64,000 nucleotides of DNA from Bacillus sp. sid0103. GTDB taxonomy: Bacteria > Bacillota > Bacilli > Bacillales_B > DSM-18226. The DNA is taken from positions 62,001 to 126,000 of the forward strand of contig NZ_JAHUWN010000011.1 of assembly GCF_019219025.1 (NCBI RefSeq). The letters run 5' to 3'. The notes below the pieces were generated by a model. The model had not been told where the DNA came from, searched no databases, and worked only from the letters and a program-made list of their open reading frames with translations. The position numbers were made by a program, and so were the translations under genes. Positions 50,262-60,103 of the stretch are shown in pieces. Position 1 is the stretch's first letter, and each line of letters opens with the position of its first letter.

Positions 50262-51803
50262 TTGAATATTTCTAAATTTCAAGAAAGCATGTACAAGCTA
50301 GTTGTTGAAACTTCAACAAAACTTCCTAAGGACGTACGCCGGGCCGTTAAAAGGGCTAAGGAAATTGAAAACGCTGGAACAAGTGCGGCAATGAGCCTTG
50401 CAACAATCACAAACAATATCAAAATGGCGAACGATCAAGTGTCACCCATCTGTCAGGACACTGGTTTACCAACCTTTAAAATTAAAACGCCAGTGGGTGT
50501 GAATCAGTTAGAAATAAAAGAAGCAATTCGTAATGCCATTGTGTTGGCAACGAAAGAAGGCAAGCTTCGCCCGAACTCGGTTGATTCCCTAACTGGTGAA
50601 AATAGTGGTGACAACCTTGGTGCTGGGTTGCCAGTTATCAAATTTGACCAATGGGAAAAAGACTACATCGACGTTCGTCTTATTTTAAAAGGCGGCGGTT
50701 GTGAAAATAAAAACATTCAATATAGCCTTCCATGTGAATTAGACGGATTAGGTCGTGCCGGACGTGACCTTGATGGAATCCGCAAGTGTGTCATGCATTC
50801 CGTCTATCAAGCTCAAGGACAAGGCTGCAGCGCAGGCTTTATTGGTGTTGGTATTGGCGGCGATCGTTCATCCGGATACGATTTAGCCAAAGAACAGTTA
50901 TTCCGTTCTGTGGATGATGTGAATCCAAATGAAGACCTTCGTAAGTTAGAAGAGTATGTAATGGAAAATGCAAATAAATTAGGAATCGGCACTATGGGCT
51001 TTGGCGGTGAAGCTACCCTTTTAGGCTGTAAAGTGGGTGTCATGAACCGGATTCCTGCAAGTTTCTATGTTTCTGTTGCCTACAACTGCTGGGCATTCCG
51101 CCGCTTAGGTGTGAGTGTGGACCCTGAGACAGGCGAAATTAATGAATGGATGTACCAAGATGGGGAATTCATTGATTTTGCTGAGGGAGAGGCAGCCAAG
51201 GAAACGGCAGCTGCGTCTGAAGAGGTAATTACTCTTCAAGCACCAATTTCCGAAGAACAGATTCGTTCCCTGAAAGTTGGCGATGTCGTTCAGATTAACG
51301 GTATGATGTACACAGGACGAGATGCGATTCATAAATATTTAAGCGATCATGAAGCGCCTGTGGATTTAAATGGACAAGTTATTTATCATTGCGGTCCGGT
51401 AATGTTGAAGGATGAGGCGGGTACGTGGCACGTTAAGGCCGCTGGTCCGACAACAAGTATTCGTGAGGAGCCTTACCAAGGTGATATCATGAAGAAGTTC
51501 GGTATCCGTGCTGTCATCGGTAAAGGCGGTATGGGGCCGAAGACGTTGGCTGCATTAAAAGAGCATGGCGGGGTATACTTAAATGCCATTGGCGGTGCTG
51601 CACAGTATTATGCAGATTGTATCAAATCTGTTGAAGGTGTAGACCTAATGCAATTTGGTATTCCAGAAGCAATGTGGCATCTGAGCGTAGAGGGTTTCAC
51701 GGCGGTCGTTACAATGGACTCACACGGAAACAGCCTCCATGCTGACGTCGATAAGTCTTCATTAGAGAAATTAGCGCAGTTTAAGGAACCAGTTTTTAAA
51801 TAG
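50262..51803 (+). CDS. Class I (iron-sulfur) fumarate hydratase
   Basis: A 513-residue oxygen-sensitive [4Fe-4S] hydro-lyase converting fumarate to malate in the TCA cycle. Both domains are fused as in FumA/FumB. The N-terminal alpha domain has VSPICQDTGLPTF with cluster ligand Cys64, then GGGCENKN and GQGCSAGFIGVGIGGDR with further ligand cysteines. The C-terminal beta domain has YHCGPVMLKDEAG and AAGPTTSIREEPYQ. Start is a TTG after GAGGGG; ten upstream codons have no site. B. subtilis uses class II FumC, so this may be an additional isozyme. L-tartrate dehydratase is a less likely relative. Confidence 0.9.
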   Translation: MNISKFQESMYKLVVETSTKLPKDVRRAVKRAKEIENAGTSAAMSLATITNNIKMANDQVSPICQDTGLPTFKIKTPVGVNQLEIKEAIRNAIVLATKEGKLRPNSVDSLTGENSGDNLGAGLPVIKFDQWEKDYIDVRLILKGGGCENKNIQYSLPCELDGLGRAGRDLDGIRKCVMHSVYQAQGQGCSAGFIGVGIGGDRSSGYDLAKEQLFRSVDDVNPNEDLRKLEEYVMENANKLGIGTMGFGGEATLLGCKVGVMNRIPASFYVSVAYNCWAFRRLGVSVDPETGEINEWMYQDGEFIDFAEGEAAKETAAASEEVITLQAPISEEQIRSLKVGDVVQINGMMYTGRDAIHKYLSDHEAPVDLNGQVIYHCGPVMLKDEAGTWHVKAAGPTTSIREEPYQGDIMKKFGIRAVIGKGGMGPKTLAALKEHGGVYLNAIGGAAQYYADCIKSVEGVDLMQFGIPEAMWHLSVEGFTAVVTMDSHGNSLHADVDKSSLEKLAQFKEPVFK

Positions 51804-51811
51804 GGATTTGT

Positions 51812-51846
51812 GGGATAGGCGCGGGAGTCGCGTCTATCTTTTTTTG
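51812..51846 (+). terminator. Terminator after fumarase
   Basis: GATAGGCGCG / CGCGTCTATC stem (one G-T pair), then TTTTTTT. Confidence 0.85.
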
Positions 51847-51891
51847 TGGGGGCGGGTAGGAATTATGGAATAAGTATCTTAAGTATGAGTA

Positions 51892-52247
51892 GGATTTCCA
51901 ATTAATATCCAGTAAATGTCGTAAGTTTCGAGAAGGATGTGATAATAGTCTGAAAATATGTAATAAGTTCCAAAAAAGATGTAATAAGCGGGAGAAGGTT
52001 GAACGGATTTCCAATTAATATCCAGTAAATGTCGTAAGCTTCGAGAAGGATGTGATAAGAGTTTGAAAATATGTAGTAAGTTCCAAAAAAGATGTAATAA
52101 GCAGGAGAAGGTTTAGTGGATTTCCAATTAATATCCAGTAAATGTCGTTAGTTTCGGGAAAGATGTAATAAGAGTCTGAAAATATGTAATAAGTTCCGTA
52201 AAAGATGTAATAAGAGTCTGAAATTATGTAGTATGTCCAATACACTA
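51892..52247. repeat. Higher-order array of 21-bp ATGTAATAAG units in 113-bp super-repeats
   Basis: ATG of each unit falls at 51916, 51937, 51958, 51979; 52029, 52050, 52071, 52092; 52142, 52163, 52184, 52205 and 52226, exactly 21 bases apart within groups. Each group of four is preceded by GGATTTCCAATTAATATCC, starting at 51892, 52005 and 52118 (113-base period). Heads are ATGTAATAAG or close variants, and the 11-base tails vary. No plausible gene on the plus strand. The 109-residue minus-strand frame is a by-product of the 7-codon period. Confidence 0.9.
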
Positions 52248-52421
52248 TGAAATAAGGAATTGGAATTAGTGCAGTTTCCCCAATTATTTTTCCTAAATTT
52301 AGAGGGGAATTTACCCATAATCCAAATAGACACACAAATTTCATAATAACTACTGAAAAAGAGTAGGAGCTTCCAAATTTTTATTGAAGATATACTAATA
52401 AATACGAAGGAGGAACAAAAT
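52248..52421. other. Non-coding stretch between repeat array and NERD gene
   Basis: About 170 AT-rich bases with no hairpin terminator, clear promoter or open frame that I can support. Confidence 0.4.
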
Positions 52422-53423
52422 TTGATTGAAATGGAACTCACTCCACCGACCTTCTTACTTCAAGTTGAAGCTTTAGAAAGAAGGATAGTAGAAAATCACA
52501 GAAAGATGCAGGATATTAAGGCCAAAATTAGAATTTTAAGATCTGGATACAATGGAGAAAAAACAATAAAATATTATCTCGAACAAATTCCGGAACACAA
52601 GTATCACATTTTTTACGGTCTCCGCCTCCCCATGGGAAATACTTTCTCCCAAATTGACGCTCTTCTACTTTCTCCAAAATTAATAGTAACTCTCGATGCT
52701 AAAAATCATTCAGGGAGGTTACGATTCGAAAAAAACCAAATGATTCATGAATATGGAGACATTAGAGAAATTTATGAGAATCCAATAGCCCAAGTAAACC
52801 GACACAAAATTTTATTAAGACATTTATTTGACAATAATAAAATACCCTTCATCCCGATTGAAAATTTTGTTGCAGTTTGCAAACCCTCTACTGAAATCAT
52901 CATCAATCAAGGCTATATAGAAGCCGAAAAAAAAGTCATAAGAGCATATGATTTATTAAAGATGATAGATGAATTAGAGGAGACGAACAATGAAAAAAGG
53001 TTAAATCAGAAGGCGTTAAATGAAGTGATTAATCTTTTGATAAAACTACACACTCCTCAAGAAATTGATATCCTTAATTTTTTTCAAATTGCAGATGCCG
53101 AAGTAATCACAGGAGTGCAATGTCCAAGATGTTTATACATCCCAATGGACTATAAAAGATCGAAATGGATTTGTCCCGAATGCCTTTTATTTTCAAAGGA
53201 TGCTTATTTAAATGGCATTAACGATTACTTTTTGCTGAAAAAACCATCATTTAGCAACCCAGAAATACGGAGATTTCTTCACTTGCCATCTTCGAGAACA
53301 ACCACCTCTTTCCTACCAAAACTAAACTTTCCCCATACGGGCACAAAAAGAGGCCGAATATATCACCAACCACCATTTCCTTTTATATCCAATCATGTTT
53401 CCCCTCAAAAAAACAAACACTAA
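52422..53423 (+). CDS. NERD-domain (nuclease-related) protein with zinc ribbon
   Basis: A 333-residue protein starting at TTG with AAGGAGGA upstream. An N-terminal helix pair is followed by the NERD fold (about 45-150): GYNGEKTIKYYL, FSQIDALLLSPKLIVTLDAKNHSG with the Asp...Asp/Lys core of restriction-type nucleases, and NPIAQVNRHK. A zinc ribbon CPRC...CPEC lies near residues 230-260. A basic, proline-rich tail runs to the end. NERD proteins are thought to process DNA or RNA, but the Bacillus members have no proven role. The C-terminal tail overlaps the upstream region of pdaA by frame only. Confidence 0.82.
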   Translation: MIEMELTPPTFLLQVEALERRIVENHRKMQDIKAKIRILRSGYNGEKTIKYYLEQIPEHKYHIFYGLRLPMGNTFSQIDALLLSPKLIVTLDAKNHSGRLRFEKNQMIHEYGDIREIYENPIAQVNRHKILLRHLFDNNKIPFIPIENFVAVCKPSTEIIINQGYIEAEKKVIRAYDLLKMIDELEETNNEKRLNQKALNEVINLLIKLHTPQEIDILNFFQIADAEVITGVQCPRCLYIPMDYKRSKWICPECLLFSKDAYLNGINDYFLLKKPSFSNPEIRRFLHLPSSRTTTSFLPKLNFPHTGTKRGRIYHQPPFPFISNHVSPQKNKH

Positions 53424-53451
53424 CCCTAAACAAAAAATAGGGGGAACATGG

Positions 53452-54237
53452 ATGAAAAGATTTTTGTGCATCCTTAGTATGCTGCTTTTATTTATACCGC
53501 AGAGTACATATGCGGCTGTTTCCAATCAGCCGATCCATTGGGGCTTTAATAAAGGGGTAAATGAGCAGCCAGCAGAAGCTGGGGCCGAGCTGGATCAATT
53601 GATCGAAAAATACGGTGCTTTTTATAAAAGTGACCCTAATAAAAAGACACTTTACCTTACCTTCGATAACGGGTATGAGCAAGGTTATACCCCTCAGATT
53701 CTTGATATTTTAAAAAAGGAGAAGGTACCTGCAACCTTTTTTGTCACCGGACATTACCTGCTTTCGGCAGAGGACATAGTGAAAAGGATGGTCAAAGAAG
53801 GGCATATTGTCGGTAACCATTCTTGGCATCACCCGGACCTGACAACCGTAAGTGATCAAAGGATTCGTGAAGAGCTCGAAAAGGTCCGCATCAAAACCAA
53901 AGAATTAACTGGTCAAAAAGAAATGAAATACCTTCGTCCACCACGGGGGGTATTTAGTGAAAGAACGATGCAGATTGCTAATGAAGAGGGCTTTACGCAT
54001 GTATTCTGGTCACTCGCTTTCGTCGATTGGCATGTGAATTCGCAAAAAGGCTGGCAATATTCCTACGATAATATCATGAGGCAGGTCCATCCGGGCTGTA
54101 TCTTACTATTACACACTGTCTCAAAGGACAACGCCGATGCTCTGGAAAAGGTCATTCAGGACTTAAAGAAAAAGGGTTACAAGTTCAAAAGTCTTGATCA
54201 ATTTCCGAAGAAAAAAATAAATTCAAATGAACAGTAA
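53452..54237 (+). CDS. pdaA: Peptidoglycan N-acetylmuramic acid deacetylase PdaA
   Basis: Needed for muramic delta-lactam in the spore cortex; without it B. subtilis spores do not germinate. A 261-residue exported enzyme with a signal peptide to about residue 21 (STYAA). The NodB-type deacetylase domain has TFDNGYE (Asp72 region, with Asn in place of the second Asp as usual for PdaA), zinc ligands His123 and His127 in HSWHHPD, YLRPPRGVFSE, and LLLHTVSKDN with the catalytic His. The frame extends 19 codons up into the NERD gene, but GGGGGGAAC serves the internal ATG. Confidence 0.93.
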   Translation: MKRFLCILSMLLLFIPQSTYAAVSNQPIHWGFNKGVNEQPAEAGAELDQLIEKYGAFYKSDPNKKTLYLTFDNGYEQGYTPQILDILKKEKVPATFFVTGHYLLSAEDIVKRMVKEGHIVGNHSWHHPDLTTVSDQRIREELEKVRIKTKELTGQKEMKYLRPPRGVFSERTMQIANEEGFTHVFWSLAFVDWHVNSQKGWQYSYDNIMRQVHPGCILLLHTVSKDNADALEKVIQDLKKKGYKFKSLDQFPKKKINSNEQ

Positions 54238-54243
54238 CACCCA

Positions 54244-54278
54244 CAAAAACTGAATTTCTAATGAAATTCGGTTTTTCT
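54244..54278 (+). terminator. Terminator after pdaA
   Basis: AAAACTGAATTT / AAATTCGGTTTT stem (one G-T pair), then TTCTG. Confidence 0.75.
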
Positions 54279-54358
54279 GTTTGAATCATGCTATAATACG
54301 GGGAAAATTAAAATGAAACTATCTATATGAATGTATGGAATACTTTGGAGTGAAATAG

Positions 54359-55741
54359 ATGAAAACTGATCAAAATATAAAAATTGAACTGAATCAAACC
54401 TTTCCGCTCACGATCAAACGGCTAGGGATTAATGGGGAAGGCGTCGGTTATTTTAAAAAGCAGGTCGTCTTTGTACCAGGTGCCCTTCCGGGTGAAGAGG
54501 TTGTCGTTGAGGCGACGAAGATTAACCCGAAATTTGCTGAGGCTAAAATCAAAAAAATTCGAATTAAATCCCCGCATCGTGTACAGCCGCTTTGCCCAGT
54601 ATATGATCAATGCGGAGGATGTCAATTGCAGCACCTGAATTACGAACAACAACTAAAGGAAAAACGTGATATTATCATTCAATCACTTGAGCGCCATACA
54701 AAAGTTAACATCAACAAACTCGATATCCGCGAAACGATTGGAATGGAAGACCCATGGGGATATAGAAACAAGAGCAGTTTTCAAGTGAAGGCAATCGATG
54801 GCAAGGTACTTGCTGGACTTTATGGCCTCAATTCCCATCAATTGATTAACATTAATGAATGTGTCGTCCAGCATGCGCAAACAAATGAAGCAACCTCAGT
54901 AGTTAAACGGATACTAGAGGAATTAAAAATTCCGATTTATAATGAAAAGTCCAGAAAAGGTATTATTCGTACGATTGTCACTCGTGTCGGCATCCAAACA
55001 GGCGAACTGCAAATCGTCCTGATTACAACTCAGAAGGAATTACCAAAAGCAGAGATCATCATTCAGGAAATCCAAAAACGGCTGCCTAATGTGAAATCAA
55101 TTGTTCAGAACATCAATGGGCAAAAAACATCTCTTATTTTTGGAGAAGAAACACTTCCGTTAGCAGGGGAAGATTACATCCAAGAAACATTAGGAGATTT
55201 ACAGTTCGAGCTTTCAGCCAGGACCTTCTTCCAGTTGAATCCTGTTCAGACGGTAAAGCTTTATAATGAAGTGAAAAAAGCAGCAGCTCTGACTGGCCAA
55301 GAAAAAGTAGTTGACGCCTATTGTGGAGTAGGAACAATTGGACTATGGCTCGCTGACCAGGCTGGTGAAGTCCGTGGGATGGACGTCATCACCGAATCGA
55401 TCGAGGATGCGAAGAAAAACGCAAAACGCCACGGATTTAACAATACAAAATATGTGCCTGGAAAAGCAGAGGAAGTCCTTCCTAAATGGGTCAAAAAGGG
55501 TTGGAAGCCCGATGTCACTGTAGTCGATCCACCAAGAACAGGCCTCGATGCGCAGTTAATCCAGACCATCCTACAGGCAGAGCCCAAAAAACTCATTTAC
55601 ATCTCATGTAACCCGTCAACATTGGCGAAGGACATTCAGACTTTAAGTGCGAAATACGAAATAAAATATATCCAACCTGTGGACATGTTCCCGCATACGG
55701 CACATGTGGAGTGCTGTTCACTACTAGTATTGAAAGAATAA
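54359..55741 (+). CDS. rlmCD: 23S rRNA (uracil-C5)-methyltransferase RlmCD
   Basis: SAM-dependent RNA m5U methyltransferase of the RumA family, 460 residues. The TRAM domain (about 10-65) has [24 protein letters not shown]. The iron-sulfur cysteines are [15 protein letters not shown] plus an earlier or later fourth Cys. The Rossmann fold contains [26 protein letters not shown] and the catalytic [10 protein letters not shown]. In B. subtilis the single enzyme YefA/RlmCD modifies U747 and U1939. A partner YfjO-like paralogue cannot be excluded. GGAGTG precedes the ATG. Confidence 0.92.
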   Translation: MKTDQNIKIELNQTFPLTIKRLGINGEGVGYFKKQVVFVPGALPGEEVVVEATKINPKFAEAKIKKIRIKSPHRVQPLCPVYDQCGGCQLQHLNYEQQLKEKRDIIIQSLERHTKVNINKLDIRETIGMEDPWGYRNKSSFQVKAIDGKVLAGLYGLNSHQLININECVVQHAQTNEATSVVKRILEELKIPIYNEKSRKGIIRTIVTRVGIQTGELQIVLITTQKELPKAEIIIQEIQKRLPNVKSIVQNINGQKTSLIFGEETLPLAGEDYIQETLGDLQFELSARTFFQLNPVQTVKLYNEVKKAAALTGQEKVVDAYCGVGTIGLWLADQAGEVRGMDVITESIEDAKKNAKRHGFNNTKYVPGKAEEVLPKWVKKGWKPDVTVVDPPRTGLDAQLIQTILQAEPKKLIYISCNPSTLAKDIQTLSAKYEIKYIQPVDMFPHTAHVECCSLLVLKE

Positions 55742-55778
55742 AAAGTATTATGTGGCCGTGTGTAAAAAATAACTACCT

Positions 55779-55812
55779 AGACCCCCGAATAGATTACCGG
55801 GGGTTCTTTTTG
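55779..55812 (+). terminator. Terminator after rlmCD
   Basis: ACCCCCG / CGGGGGT stem, then TCTTTTTG. Confidence 0.85.
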
Positions 55813-56142
55813 TGTATATCCCAATTTATTAAACAATTGAAATAATTTGTGTTTTCTAATTGTGCAGTGCTAGTCCTTATACTTGTGACCATTTTAAATT
55901 TCATAAAATACTGCTATTAAAATAGGCGGGGGGAATTAACCTTACCATGTCCTCAATATTTGATAATCTTTAGAGAATTATCTCGAATCCGCTGAATTCT
56001 GAAATAAAATTTCACGTTTTTATTAGAAATTTTAAAAAATAATGCCAATGGCGTAATCCTTTTGACCTGTAGAAACGGCTGTTACGGGACTTATGTGGTA
56101 TAGACTACTGTACACCATTACCTATATGCTTTTACTATAAAT
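55813..56142. other. Non-coding region upstream of the muropeptide operon
   Basis: 330 bases, AT-rich, without an open frame. TATAAA near 56135 could be the -10 of the operon promoter. Otherwise nothing recognised. Confidence 0.4.
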
Positions 56143-56156
56143 TGTAAGCGTTGCCA
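56143..56156 (+). promoter_or_regulatory. Catabolite-responsive element (cre) for CcpA
   Basis: TGTAAGCGTTGCCA matches the cre consensus TGWAANCGNTNWCA at all positions but one. It is placed just downstream of a possible TATAAA -10, where CcpA binding would repress the operon. Confidence 0.75.
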
Positions 56157-56219
56157 GTATCTTGGTATACATAGGGGAGAGCCCGCCTACAATTCATTCA
56201 ATTGTTTAAAGGAGGACGT

Positions 56220-57905
56220 ATGAAAAGAAAAACGTTTATGATTACAGCAGTTTGTACCATGCTACTAGGCACATCAACAGTATTTGCCAACAATGACCTT
56301 CCTAATGATCCAACGATTGAAAAGCAAGGAAAACTCACATTCCCATCAAAGAAGCCACACCCTGTCTTTACATGGAATTCGACTGTCATCCCTGTTTCGA
56401 GCGTACTTCACCCAAGCTCTGCACGAGGAGCCGGAATGGTGGAAGCTCCACTCCAGCAAATCGATCAAATTATGAACCATGCAATTTCACAAAAATTAAT
56501 GCCAGGCGCTGTCACATTTGTAGCGAGAGCTGGGAAAATTGTGAAACATGACGCTTATGGCTATTCGGCTCAATACACCGATGGTAAGTTTACCGAAATG
56601 GAAAATCCAATTCCTATGGAAAACGACACGATTTTTGACTTGGCGTCTATCAGCAAGATTTTCACTGCTACGGCCGTGATGATTCTTTTTGAAAAAGGAT
56701 TATTCAATCTTGATGATCCGGTGGCAAAACATATTCCAGAATTTGCTGCAAACGGGAAAGAAAACGTAACGATTCGCCAGTTGTTAACCCACACATCCGG
56801 ATTTGTCTCCTGGATTCCCTTATATTCAAAAGGGAATTCAAGAGAAGATAGGCTGAAGCTGGTATTAAACCAACCTTTGAAAAATGCCCCCGGTACGACT
56901 TACGAATACAGTGATTTAAACATGATTACGCTAGGAATGTTAGTTGAGCACATTTCCGGCCAGCGTCAGGATGAATTTGTCCGGGAGCACATCACAGAAC
57001 CTTTAGGGATGAAGGATACGATGTACAATCCGCCGGCTTCTTTGAAAAATCGCATTGCTGCAACTGAATATCAGTCGACACCAAATCGCGGTCTCGTCTG
57101 GGGAGAAGTTCATGATGAGAATGCTTGGTCATTGGATGGGGTTGCCGGACATGCCGGTGTGTTCTCAACTGCAAATGACCTTGCTAAGCTTGCCCATATT
57201 TTTATTAATGAAGGCAAGTATGGTGGTAAAAGAATCCTGAAGCCGGAAACGGTACAGTTGCTGCTGCAAAATCAGAACGCCGCATTCCCTGGGAATGACC
57301 ATGGCCTTGGCTGGGAGCTAGGCCAGGGCTGGTATATGGATGCTTTATCAGAAGGTACATACTCTTTTGGCCATACGGGGTATACAGGAACTTCGATTGT
57401 AATAAGCCCGAACAATAAAACAGTAGCGATCTTACTGACCAACCGTGTCCATCCGTCAAGAAATATGGGGTCAATGAATCAAACCCGTCGCTTATTTGCA
57501 AGAAATGTAGCTGATTCGATTCCTGTCTCGATTCCAGGTAAGAGTGATGCTTGGTTTGCAGGGTACGGCGACAAGCTAAACCGAGTAATGGAAACTGATC
57601 TTCAATTATCCAAAGATACCACACTCACGTTCTCCACATGGCACATGATTGAGAATGTATGGGATATCGGATCCGTAGAGATTTTTAGAGATGGCAGCTG
57701 GCACCAGCTTGCTCAATTTACAGGCACAAGCAATGGCTGGGAAAAGAAAGAATTGGATATACCTAGTGATTCGACGAAATTACGGTTTGTCTATCGAACC
57801 GATAGTTCTACAAATTCCCGCGGCTGGTATATTCAGAATCCAAAACTTGATTCTGGAGATGCTCTTTCTTTTGCAAAAAATGAATGGGAACTAAGGGACT
57901 ATTAA
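56220..57905 (+). CDS. amiE: AmiE-like exported serine hydrolase (N-acetylmuramoyl-L-Ala amidase family)
   Basis: First gene of a muropeptide-recycling operon; B. subtilis AmiE (YbbE) removes the stem peptide from N-acetylmuramic acid. A 561-residue secreted protein (signal peptide to about 23, STVFANN). The class C beta-lactamase fold has SISK (Ser nucleophile in FDLASISKIFTATAV, about residue 146), YEYSDLNM (Tyr of YxN) and FGHTGYTGTS (HTG triad). It is about 120 residues longer than B. subtilis AmiE: the end from about residue 455 is an extra beta-sandwich-like domain (VWDIGSVEIFRDGSWHQL). AAAGGAGG precedes the ATG. Confidence 0.82.
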   Translation: MKRKTFMITAVCTMLLGTSTVFANNDLPNDPTIEKQGKLTFPSKKPHPVFTWNSTVIPVSSVLHPSSARGAGMVEAPLQQIDQIMNHAISQKLMPGAVTFVARAGKIVKHDAYGYSAQYTDGKFTEMENPIPMENDTIFDLASISKIFTATAVMILFEKGLFNLDDPVAKHIPEFAANGKENVTIRQLLTHTSGFVSWIPLYSKGNSREDRLKLVLNQPLKNAPGTTYEYSDLNMITLGMLVEHISGQRQDEFVREHITEPLGMKDTMYNPPASLKNRIAATEYQSTPNRGLVWGEVHDENAWSLDGVAGHAGVFSTANDLAKLAHIFINEGKYGGKRILKPETVQLLLQNQNAAFPGNDHGLGWELGQGWYMDALSEGTYSFGHTGYTGTSIVISPNNKTVAILLTNRVHPSRNMGSMNQTRRLFARNVADSIPVSIPGKSDAWFAGYGDKLNRVMETDLQLSKDTTLTFSTWHMIENVWDIGSVEIFRDGSWHQLAQFTGTSNGWEKKELDIPSDSTKLRFVYRTDSSTNSRGWYIQNPKLDSGDALSFAKNEWELRDY

Positions 57906-57932
57906 AAAAAGAATAACTTGAGGAGGAGAAAC

Positions 57933-60005
57933 ATGCGAAAATTTTTAAAGACATTTATGACCTCGTTTCTAGCATTTGCACTCGTGTTGACAGGGATTCC
58001 GTTTTCAGGAGCAACAGCAGCTTCAGGAATCGCGGATTTAGTGATTGATCTCAATGTTCCACAGGTTACAAGAGAAGTAAAGGATAACAAACTTGATTTA
58101 AAAGCACTTCATGTTTATGAGGATGGCCACTTTATGCTGGCGTCTGAGAACTTAAAATGGAAGACTTCTAATAAGAATGTTGCCTCTGTATCTAAAGATG
58201 GAGAAGTAACTTTATCCGGTCACAATGGTACAACGTTTATCTCTGTCAGCGATGGCAGCAATAGCGACAGAATTTCAATTCAATTCAAGGGAAATCAAGA
58301 CAAAATCCTTGTTGAAAAAGAAAAAGGCGCCCGTTATGACCTTATCGGCAATGCAATCGATCACATGTCAATGGAAGAAAAGGTCGGACAAATGCTAATG
58401 CCTGACTTTAGAAATTGGAATGGCAAAAATGTCACGGTAATGAACGACGAAATTGCCAAGCTTGTAAAGGACTATCATCTTGGTGGTGTGATTTTATTCC
58501 GTGAAAATACGGTGACAGCTGATCAAACAACTAAGCTCGTTAGTGCCTATCAAGAATCTGCGGAAAAGTACGGACTGTTAATTTCCATTGACCAAGAAGG
58601 TGGAATCGTTACACGTCTGCAAACTGGTACCGACATGCCAGGAAATATGGCACTTGGTGCAACACGCTCTGAAGAAACCGCTGAAAAGGTTGGTAAAGCT
58701 ATTGGCGAAGAGCTAAACGCCCTTGGGATTAATATGAATTTTGGACCTGTGCTGGATGTAAACAACAATCCAGATAATCCGGTAATCGGAGTTCGTTCTT
58801 TCAGTGAGAATCCTGAGTTAGTTGGAAAATTAGGTAATGCTTATATTAAAGGACTTCATGAAACGGGCACTGCGGCCACTGCTAAGCATTTTCCAGGTCA
58901 TGGAGATACTGCGGTTGATTCACATGTAGGACTTCCATCGGTACCTCATGATCTTGATCGATTGAAGAAAGTAGAATTATATCCTTTCCAGCAGGCAATG
59001 GATGCTGGTATTGATGCGATTATGTCAGCACACGTGACGTTCCCGAAAATTGATGATACAAAAGCAATTTCTAAAAAGGACGGAACAGAAGTCTCTGTAC
59101 CAGGTACGCTTTCCCACAAAATATTAACGGGTTTAATGCGCGAAGAAATGGGCTTTAAGGGAGTAATCGTTACTGATGCGATGAATATGGGTGCGATTGC
59201 TGATCACTTTGGATCCGTTGATGCCGCTATCCGTGCTGTAAAAGCAGGTGCAGATGTCCTATTAATGCCTGTTGGAATCCAAGCGGTGGCAAATGGACTT
59301 TATGATTCAGTCAACGCTGGTGATATTTCAGAAGAAAGACTTGAGCAGTCAGTAGAGCGGATATTAACCCTGAAATTAAATAGAAGTATTGTTAAGTCAG
59401 AAGTAGAAAAGAGTCTTGATGAAAAGGTTGCGAATGCTATTCAAGTAGTAGGTTCACCTGAACATAAAGCAGTTGAAAAAGAAGCAGCAGAAAAATCAAT
59501 TACGCTTGTAAAAAATAATGATGTGCTTCCACTTAATGTTTCTCCTGATGATAAGATTGTTGTGGTTGGTAATTCAACTTTCTCCATGAATCTCCTTGCA
59601 GCTGAGGTCCAAAAACACCATCCTGGCGCAATTTATATCAATGCTTCAGGATCACTTAATGCTACACAATTAGCACAAGTGAAGGATGCGAAATACATCA
59701 TTGCTGGAACCTACACCTCAAGTGTTGGAGGCAGAGCCAACGACGCTAGTCAAATGGTGATGACAAGACAACTCATCGAGACTGGTGTACCTGTCATTGC
59801 TGTTGGGGCTAGAAATCCATATGACGTTATGTCCTATACGGATGTAGATGCCTATCTTGTTCAATTTGGTTTTAGACCAACGAGCTTTGAAGCAACAGCA
59901 AACACAATTTTTGGTAAAAATAATCCGACAGGAAAACTGCCAGTTACGATTTACAACCATGATGGCAGTGTTTTATATGGATTTGATCACGGGTTAGGAT
60001 ACTAA
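57933..60005 (+). CDS. nagZ: Exo-beta-N-acetylglucosaminidase NagZ (GH3) with N-terminal Big2 domain
   Basis: Releases N-acetylglucosamine from muropeptides outside the cell. 690 residues: signal peptide to about 32; a Big2 Ig-like domain (about 60-120, LKWKTSNKNVASVSKDGEVTLSG); GH3 TIM barrel with LISIDQEGGIVTRL and the loop KHFPGHGDTAVDSH near residue 317 bearing the Asp/His acid-base pair; nucleophile Asp in VIVTDAMNMGAI; and the C-terminal alpha/beta sandwich. B. subtilis NagZ (YbbD) has the same catalytic plan. The TTG/ATG choice is settled by GAGGAGGAG before the ATG. Confidence 0.93.
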   Translation: MRKFLKTFMTSFLAFALVLTGIPFSGATAASGIADLVIDLNVPQVTREVKDNKLDLKALHVYEDGHFMLASENLKWKTSNKNVASVSKDGEVTLSGHNGTTFISVSDGSNSDRISIQFKGNQDKILVEKEKGARYDLIGNAIDHMSMEEKVGQMLMPDFRNWNGKNVTVMNDEIAKLVKDYHLGGVILFRENTVTADQTTKLVSAYQESAEKYGLLISIDQEGGIVTRLQTGTDMPGNMALGATRSEETAEKVGKAIGEELNALGINMNFGPVLDVNNNPDNPVIGVRSFSENPELVGKLGNAYIKGLHETGTAATAKHFPGHGDTAVDSHVGLPSVPHDLDRLKKVELYPFQQAMDAGIDAIMSAHVTFPKIDDTKAISKKDGTEVSVPGTLSHKILTGLMREEMGFKGVIVTDAMNMGAIADHFGSVDAAIRAVKAGADVLLMPVGIQAVANGLYDSVNAGDISEERLEQSVERILTLKLNRSIVKSEVEKSLDEKVANAIQVVGSPEHKAVEKEAAEKSITLVKNNDVLPLNVSPDDKIVVVGNSTFSMNLLAAEVQKHHPGAIYINASGSLNATQLAQVKDAKYIIAGTYTSSVGGRANDASQMVMTRQLIETGVPVIAVGARNPYDVMSYTDVDAYLVQFGFRPTSFEATANTIFGKNNPTGKLPVTIYNHDGSVLYGFDHGLGY

Positions 60006-60103
60006 GTAGGGGATAGATAAAGGGGAATTTAGTTGTGACTGATTCTAATAGAGGTATGGCTATATTCCCTAAACTTTGATAGATCAAAAGAGGAGGGGTA
60101 CTT

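Noticed and set aside
52015..52344. A 109-residue minus-strand frame with YYIFSDSYYIF-like repeats across the 52-kb array
   Set aside because: The frame is open only because the 21-bp unit equals seven codons. There is no ribosome site and the composition is unnatural. Treated as a by-product of the repeat.
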